10,487 nt of DNA, taken from NCBI GenBank assembly GCA_017502425.1, contig JAFVVB010000049.1, forward strand, positions 1 to 10,487. The letters are read 5' to 3'. Positions 6,144 through 10,487 of this stretch are shown here, piece by piece (positions within the stretch are counted from its first letter, which is position 1; every line of letters begins with the position of its first letter). Below the pieces are notes generated by a model. That model was given only the letters and a program-made list of their open reading frames with translations. It searched no databases and was not told where the DNA came from. Source of the stretch: Ruminococcus sp. GTDB lineage: Bacteria; Bacillota; Clostridia; Oscillospirales; Acutalibacteraceae. The translations under genes and the position numbers were made by a program.

Positions 6144-8150
6144 ATGGGTAGAATCAATGTTTTAGATAAACATATTGCTGAGCTTATAGCAGCAGGTGAG
6201 GTTGTAGAGCGACCATCTTCTGTAATTAAAGAACTTGTAGAAAATTCTATTGATGCTGGTGCAACCGCTATAACTGTGGAGATTAAAAACGGCGGAACTA
6301 CTTTTATGCGTGTTTCTGATAATGGCTGTGGCATATTAAGAGAAGATATTAAAGTTGCTTTTTTACGTCACGCTACCAGCAAAGTAAAAGATGCTAATGA
6401 TTTGGATTCTATATCTACTTTGGGGTTTCGAGGTGAAGCATTAGCTTCTATAAGCGCTGTATCACATCTGGAACTCATAACTAAATCAGAAAGCGAAGAC
6501 GTAGGTACACGATATGTAATTGAAGGTGGGGAAGAAGTTTCATTTGATGATGCTGGTTGTCCTGATGGAACTACCTTTATTATCAGAGATTTGTTCTATA
6601 ATATCCCTGCACGAATGAAATTTTTAAAAACTGATGTTGGTGAAGGTAACGCTGTTTCTAATGTTATTGATAAGATTGCTTTATCTCATCCTGAAGTTTC
6701 TATCACCTACATAAAAGACAGTAAGCAAATGCTTAAAACATCAGGAGATGGTAAGCTTCTTTCTGCTATTTATTCCGTATATGGTAGAGATTTTTCAAGC
6801 GGACTAATTGAGGTTGATTATGAACTCAACGGCGTTTCTGTAACTGGTTTTATTTCCAAACCTCAGAATGCACGACCTAATAGAAATATGCAGAATTTCT
6901 TTATTAATGGCAGATTTGTTAAATGTCGCACCGCCATGGCTGCTGTTGAGGAAGCATGCAAAGGATCTGTTATGGTAGGCAAATTTCCTTCCTGCGTTTT
7001 GAATATTCAGATTAACTTTGAAGCTGTTGATGTTAATGTTCACCCTGCTAAAATAGAGGTCAGATTTGTTAACGAAAGACCTGTGTTCGATGCTGTTTAT
7101 CATGCTGTTAAATCCGCATTAAATGCATCAGATACCAGAAAAAATGCAGTTTTGGGGAATAATATCACCAAAAAGGTCAATCCTTTTGAGCTTGCTCAGA
7201 AAGTTTTCCGAGAGCGAGATGCTCAACGGATAAAACCTAAAATCGATACTATTAAGAGGCCTGAGACTAAGAGTAATCCTTTCGATTTATTAGATGAGCC
7301 TGTCGTTGTGAACGATGTAAAACCTATTTCATTTAATTCTAAGGTTTCTGATTTTGTCTGTGCTGAAGATGTTTATCTTAAGGATACTGTTAAAGTACAA
7401 CTAACTTCTGAAAAGAGTATCGATATTCCTGTTGTGAATACTATTTCTGATGATGTTGTTGAGGTTTTAAAAGAGAAATCAATTGAAATTGAACCTGAGA
7501 AAACAGTTGTGTCAGTTGAGAAAAAGACTGAACCTCAGGTTGTTATAAAAGATGTTAAACCACTTGTTGAGCAAGATGAAGATGTTTTCAGATTTGTTGG
7601 TGAGGCGTTTAAAACTTACATCATAATCGAAAAGAACGAGAAAGAACTCGTGCTTATAGATAAACACGCGGCACACGAGAGAATTATTTTTGAAAAACTA
7701 AAGAATGAAAAAGGTAGTGGTTTTTCACAGATGTTACTATGTCCGCTTTCTGTTACTCTTAATAAGATTGATTACGATAGCGTCATCAATAATCTCGAGG
7801 TGTTTTCTGATTGTGGATTTGACGTTGAAGACTTCGGCAACGGTGTTGTATTAGTCAGAAGTGCTCCTCAGTATCTTGAAAATGTTGATATAGAGCAAAC
7901 CGTTATTGAAATGGCAGGATATCTTACTGATAATAAAAAATCTATCCGTTCTGAGCAGATGGAATGGATTTATCATAATGTTGCTTGCAGAGCCGCTATC
8001 AAAGCCGGTAATATAAGCACTCAACGTGAACTTATTGACATAGCAAAAAAGGTTGAAGAGGACTCAAGTCTTAGATATTGTCCTCACGGTAGACCGCTGT
8101 GTATAGTGATTAAAAAATATGAAATCGAAAAACAGTTTGGTAGGGTTTAA
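6144..8150 (+). CDS. mutL: DNA mismatch repair endonuclease MutL
   Basis: MutL links MutS to strand removal and, in bacteria without MutH, nicks the new strand itself. The product is 668 residues, with AGGTGA (6132-6137) 6 bases before ATG 6144. The N-terminal GHKL ATPase has E30 and N34 (KELVENSIDAGA), D59 in DNGCGI and GFRGEAL (94-100). A poorly conserved Lys/Val/Glu-rich linker runs from about 335 to 490. The C-terminal domain keeps the metal-dependent nuclease motifs: DKHAAHERIIFE (506-517, the DQHAxxExxxxE motif with Lys for Gln), ACRAAIKAG (614-622), CPHGRP (646-651) and the terminal QFGR. QMLLCP (529-534) sits where B. subtilis MutL has its beta-clamp-binding QEMIVP. All key residues I can identify are present, so an active endonuclease is expected. 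It follows mutS by 16 bases. Confidence 0.98.
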   Translation: MGRINVLDKHIAELIAAGEVVERPSSVIKELVENSIDAGATAITVEIKNGGTTFMRVSDNGCGILREDIKVAFLRHATSKVKDANDLDSISTLGFRGEALASISAVSHLELITKSESEDVGTRYVIEGGEEVSFDDAGCPDGTTFIIRDLFYNIPARMKFLKTDVGEGNAVSNVIDKIALSHPEVSITYIKDSKQMLKTSGDGKLLSAIYSVYGRDFSSGLIEVDYELNGVSVTGFISKPQNARPNRNMQNFFINGRFVKCRTAMAAVEEACKGSVMVGKFPSCVLNIQINFEAVDVNVHPAKIEVRFVNERPVFDAVYHAVKSALNASDTRKNAVLGNNITKKVNPFELAQKVFRERDAQRIKPKIDTIKRPETKSNPFDLLDEPVVVNDVKPISFNSKVSDFVCAEDVYLKDTVKVQLTSEKSIDIPVVNTISDDVVEVLKEKSIEIEPEKTVVSVEKKTEPQVVIKDVKPLVEQDEDVFRFVGEAFKTYIIIEKNEKELVLIDKHAAHERIIFEKLKNEKGSGFSQMLLCPLSVTLNKIDYDSVINNLEVFSDCGFDVEDFGNGVVLVRSAPQYLENVDIEQTVIEMAGYLTDNKKSIRSEQMEWIYHNVACRAAIKAGNISTQRELIDIAKKVEEDSSLRYCPHGRPLCIVIKKYEIEKQFGRV

Positions 8151-8152
8151 AT

Positions 8153-9112
8153 ATGAATAGTGAAATGAAAATTCCGCTTATTTCTATTGTCGGGCCTACT
8201 GCCAGCGGAAAAACCTCCCTTTCTATTGAACTTGCAAAGTTGTTTGATGGTGAGATTGTATCTGCTGATTCTATGCAGATATATAAAGGCATGGATATAG
8301 CTACTGCTAAACCTACTATTAATGAAAGAAAAGAAGCTGTTCATCATATGATTGACTTCTTGGATTTGGATTCTGTTTTTTCAGTAGCTCAGTACTGTGA
8401 AATGGCTCATAGTGTTATTTCAGATATTCATGAAAGAGGAAAGATGCCTGTTCTTGTGGGAGGCACGGGGCTTTATGTTGATTCTTTGATCAATAATATT
8501 ACTTTTAGTGAGTCTGAGTGTGATGGTGAACTGCGTAAAGAACTCAACGAGATGTATCTTAGTGAAGGTGTTGAACATTTACTTGATATGCTCGCTGAAT
8601 TTGATAGTGAATCAGCAAAACGGCTTAGTGTAGAGAAAAATGTAAAGCGAATAATCAGAGCTATCGAGATATACCGCACTACCGGAATCACAATGACTGA
8701 GCATAATAGAAAGTCAAGATTAGTTAATTCACCATATAATGTTGTTAAAATCGGTCTTACTGCTACTGATAGGCAGTATTTATACGATAGAATCAACAAA
8801 CGTGTTGATATGATGGTTGAAGAAGGATTAGTCGAAGAAGCGAGATTGCACTTTGGTGTTGAGCACAGCGACACCTCTTCTATGGCTATTGGACATAAAG
8901 AGTTATTACCTTATATCAAAGGTGTAGCTTCGCTTGATGAATGTATTGAAAACTTAAAAATGCAGACACGTCGTTATGCTAAACGTCAGCTAACGTGGTT
9001 TAGAAAAGATAGTGATATAAACTGGATGTATATTGATACGCTCAATAATACTGAATTGATTGATAATTCAGCTAAGTTAATTAAGAAGGTTTTATTTAAT
9101 GAGGAAGTCTGA
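8153..9112 (+). CDS. miaA: tRNA dimethylallyltransferase MiaA
   Basis: MiaA transfers the dimethylallyl group of DMAPP to N6 of A37 in tRNAs reading U-initial codons, making the i6A substrate of MiaB. The length of 319 residues is normal. Motifs are the P-loop GPTASGKT (14-21), the substrate segment DSMQIYKGMDIATAKPT (39-55), GGTGLYVD (103-110), the later AIGHKELLPYI, and QTRRYAKRQLTWFRKD near the C-terminus. ATG 8153 lies 2 bases after mutL, with only a weak site TAGGG (8141-8145). A second ATG at 8165 (residue 5) has no better site. The close junction suggests translational coupling to mutL. miaA directly after mutL also occurs in other bacteria, including Enterobacteria. Confidence 0.97.
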   Translation: MNSEMKIPLISIVGPTASGKTSLSIELAKLFDGEIVSADSMQIYKGMDIATAKPTINERKEAVHHMIDFLDLDSVFSVAQYCEMAHSVISDIHERGKMPVLVGGTGLYVDSLINNITFSESECDGELRKELNEMYLSEGVEHLLDMLAEFDSESAKRLSVEKNVKRIIRAIEIYRTTGITMTEHNRKSRLVNSPYNVVKIGLTATDRQYLYDRINKRVDMMVEEGLVEEARLHFGVEHSDTSSMAIGHKELLPYIKGVASLDECIENLKMQTRRYAKRQLTWFRKDSDINWMYIDTLNNTELIDNSAKLIKKVLFNEEV

Positions 9113-10442
9113 AAATTCTACTAGTAATAAATTTAATAGACGTACAGCTGAACAGAAAGCCGCTACTAAAAGATTAACTTCCAGAATCGTTATTTCTGTT
9201 TCTGTTGCACTTGTGTTTATATTCATTGTGTTTACTTTTGTTACCACTAACTTTATGGGGAACGATAGTATGGTAACAGAGGTTGCGTACAGAACTACCG
9301 AATCTGATGTTATTGATACCACTGGATTTGTTATCAGAGACGAAGAGTATATTGAGAATGATACCGATGGTGTTTTAGTGTATCAGGTATCAAATGGCGA
9401 AAAAGTACCTTCAAACGGTGTAATAGCTAATATTTACGAAAAGGAAAGTGACGCGGTTAATTTTCAGAAAATTTGTGATATCGAAGAGGAGATTAATGAG
9501 CTTAATGTTTTGAACAATATTTCTAACTCAGTAAATATCGGATTGGATTCTGTTAACAATCAGTTGATTCAAAAACACACCTCTTTTATTGCAGAAGTTA
9601 ACCAGAGAGATTTTAATAACATCTCGAGTGTACAAAATGATTTATTATCTGCTATTTACAGAAAGCAGATTATAACTGGTGATCAATGGAAATTTGACGA
9701 TAAAATTGCAGAACTCGAAGAAGAAAAAGCAAGCTTGGAAAGTGTTACAAGTGATAGTATTTGCTCTATTTCTTCTTCGGATTCAGGATACTTTGTATCT
9801 TCAATAGATGGGTATGAGTCTGCTTTTTCTGTTGATGAGTTATCTCAGATCAGCAGTAGTGCCTTGGAAAAAGTAAAACCAAAAAAATACAATAAAGATG
9901 ATTATGTTGGCAAGGTTATCAAGGGTGTGAACTGGTACATTGCGTGTCCTGTGACACCTGAGCAAGCCGTTGCTATTACATATAACAGTGAAAATATCAA
10001 AGTTAAGGTTCCATATGCTAGTAGCGAGTATATCCCTGCTAACGTTGTTTGTGTGAATCAGTTTTCTAATGAAGATGAAGCGGTTGTAATTCTCGAGTGT
10101 AACTATATGAGTTCTGCTTTTGCACAAATCAGGAATGAGTCGGTAGAAATTTGTCTTAATACTTACGAAGGATTGAAAGTAAGCAAGAAAGCTTTACACG
10201 ATGACTATGTTTCTGTTGCTTCTGTTGATGAAGCTGGAAAAGATATAAATGTTGATACACTTGTTCAAGGCGTTTATGTTAAATATGGCAGACAGCTTTC
10301 TTTCAAGCAGGTTTATATCACATATTCGTCTGATGAATTTGTTATTTGCAGTGAGGCATCAGAAGGAAGCTCTACCTTAAAACTTTATGATGAAGTAATC
10401 GTAGAAGGAGATGATTTGTACGATGGAAAGATCATTAATTGA
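9099..10442 (+). CDS. HlyD-like membrane-anchored adaptor protein
   Basis: The 447-residue product has a basic cytoplasmic N-terminus, one membrane helix at about 29-50 and a large extracytoplasmic part. The architecture resembles membrane-fusion (HlyD) adaptors: a first half-lipoyl/barrel stretch around 75-112 (TGFVIRDEEYI, GEKVPSNGVIANIY), a helical and partly coiled-coil insertion at about 120-220 (DKIAELEEEKASLES), a second half at about 228-243 (DSGYFVSSIDGYES), and a C-terminal barrel region (KVSKKALHDDYV, then GVYVKYGRQLSFKQVYI) ending in a short repeat-like LYDEVIVEGDDLYDGK. ATG 9099 follows AGAAGG (9084-9089) by 9 bases and overlaps the end of miaA by 14 bases. No ABC or RND transporter gene adjoins it. 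Clostridial relatives often carry such a gene just before yggS and sepF, so a role at the cell envelope or division site is possible but unproven. Confidence 0.8.
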   Translation: MRKSENSTSNKFNRRTAEQKAATKRLTSRIVISVSVALVFIFIVFTFVTTNFMGNDSMVTEVAYRTTESDVIDTTGFVIRDEEYIENDTDGVLVYQVSNGEKVPSNGVIANIYEKESDAVNFQKICDIEEEINELNVLNNISNSVNIGLDSVNNQLIQKHTSFIAEVNQRDFNNISSVQNDLLSAIYRKQIITGDQWKFDDKIAELEEEKASLESVTSDSICSISSSDSGYFVSSIDGYESAFSVDELSQISSSALEKVKPKKYNKDDYVGKVIKGVNWYIACPVTPEQAVAITYNSENIKVKVPYASSEYIPANVVCVNQFSNEDEAVVILECNYMSSAFAQIRNESVEICLNTYEGLKVSKKALHDDYVSVASVDEAGKDINVDTLVQGVYVKYGRQLSFKQVYITYSSDEFVICSEASEGSSTLKLYDEVIVEGDDLYDGKIIN

Positions 10443-10487
10443 TGTTGAGTATAACTATAAATCAATTTGCGAGAAAATCGACAATGC
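10423..10487 (+). CDS. Start of a probable YggS-type PLP-binding protein (3' end outside window)
   Basis: An open frame begins at ATG 10423 and runs off the right edge after 21 full codons (MERSLIDVEYNYKSICEKID...). GAAGGAG (10404-10410) lies 12 bases upstream. An in-frame ATG at 10411 touches that site directly and is less likely. The gene overlaps the HlyD-like gene by 20 bases, continuing the operon. A short helical N-terminus with an N-Y-x-x-I-x-x-K-I pattern is compatible with YggS/YlmE proteins, which bind pyridoxal phosphate and influence PLP and amino-acid homeostasis. The assignment rests mainly on the order HlyD-like, yggS, sepF recalled from related clostridia. Too little sequence is present to be sure. 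Confidence 0.5.
   Translation, partial: MERSLIDVEYNYKSICEKIDN

Noticed and set aside
7150..7590. Lys/Val/Glu-rich repetitive-looking middle of mutL as a possible inserted domain.
   Set aside because: It coincides with the normally variable linker between the MutL ATPase and nuclease domains. The frame is intact and composition shifts only as expected for a disordered linker.
8473..8874. 133-residue - strand open frame inside miaA.
   Set aside because: Its Ser/Leu/Ile-rich translation is typical of antisense to an AT-rich gene, and it overlaps conserved MiaA sequence.

Overview
The window is ordinary chromosomal DNA from an AT-rich member of the Firmicutes, most likely a gut-type clostridium near Ruminococcaceae/Oscillospiraceae. 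Three things point there: the gene order, Shine-Dalgarno sites close to AGGAGG before nearly every gene, and a sporulation protein (YunB). All genes lie on the + strand and there are no long gene-free stretches. I see no rRNA, tRNA, CRISPR array, insertion sequence or phage gene.

Layout. (1) 1-338 is the end of efp (elongation factor P). A small zinc-ribbon protein of the clostridial CD1247 type follows at 351-842, with an extraordinary Asp/Cys-rich segment. A strong intrinsic terminator (859-895) closes this unit. (2) yunB (894-1541) starts with TTG inside the T-tract of that terminator, and its only Shine-Dalgarno-like sequence is the 3' arm of the terminator hairpin. (3) The 113-base gap 1542-1654 holds a good sigma-A type promoter (TTGAAA, 17 bases, TAAAAT with extended -10 TG), a 10-bp perfect palindrome in its spacer and a 9-bp direct repeat. 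(4) From 1655 to the right edge runs one tightly packed operon: miaB, a YlbF/YmcA-family gene, mutS, mutL, miaA, a HlyD-like membrane protein gene, and the start of a probable yggS-type gene. Gaps are 4, 32, 16 and 2 bases, then overlaps of 14 and 20 bases.

How the genes relate. MiaA adds dimethylallyl to A37 of tRNA and MiaB methylthiolates the product, so both enzymes of ms2i6A synthesis sit in one transcript. MutS and MutL form the methyl-independent mismatch repair system of Gram-positives; both carry recognisable sliding-clamp-binding motifs, and MutL keeps its endonuclease motifs. The YlbF/YmcA protein occupies the place of ymcA (ricA) next to miaB in Bacillus and ends in a Cys-rich tail that could bind an iron-sulfur cluster. 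The HlyD-like gene leads into what, from related clostridia, should be a yggS-sepF cell-division cluster beyond the window.

I found no evidence for a new defence, mobile or biosynthetic system. The observations most worth checking are the yunB start buried in a terminator, the Asp/Cys-rich protein, and the lone HlyD-like adaptor.
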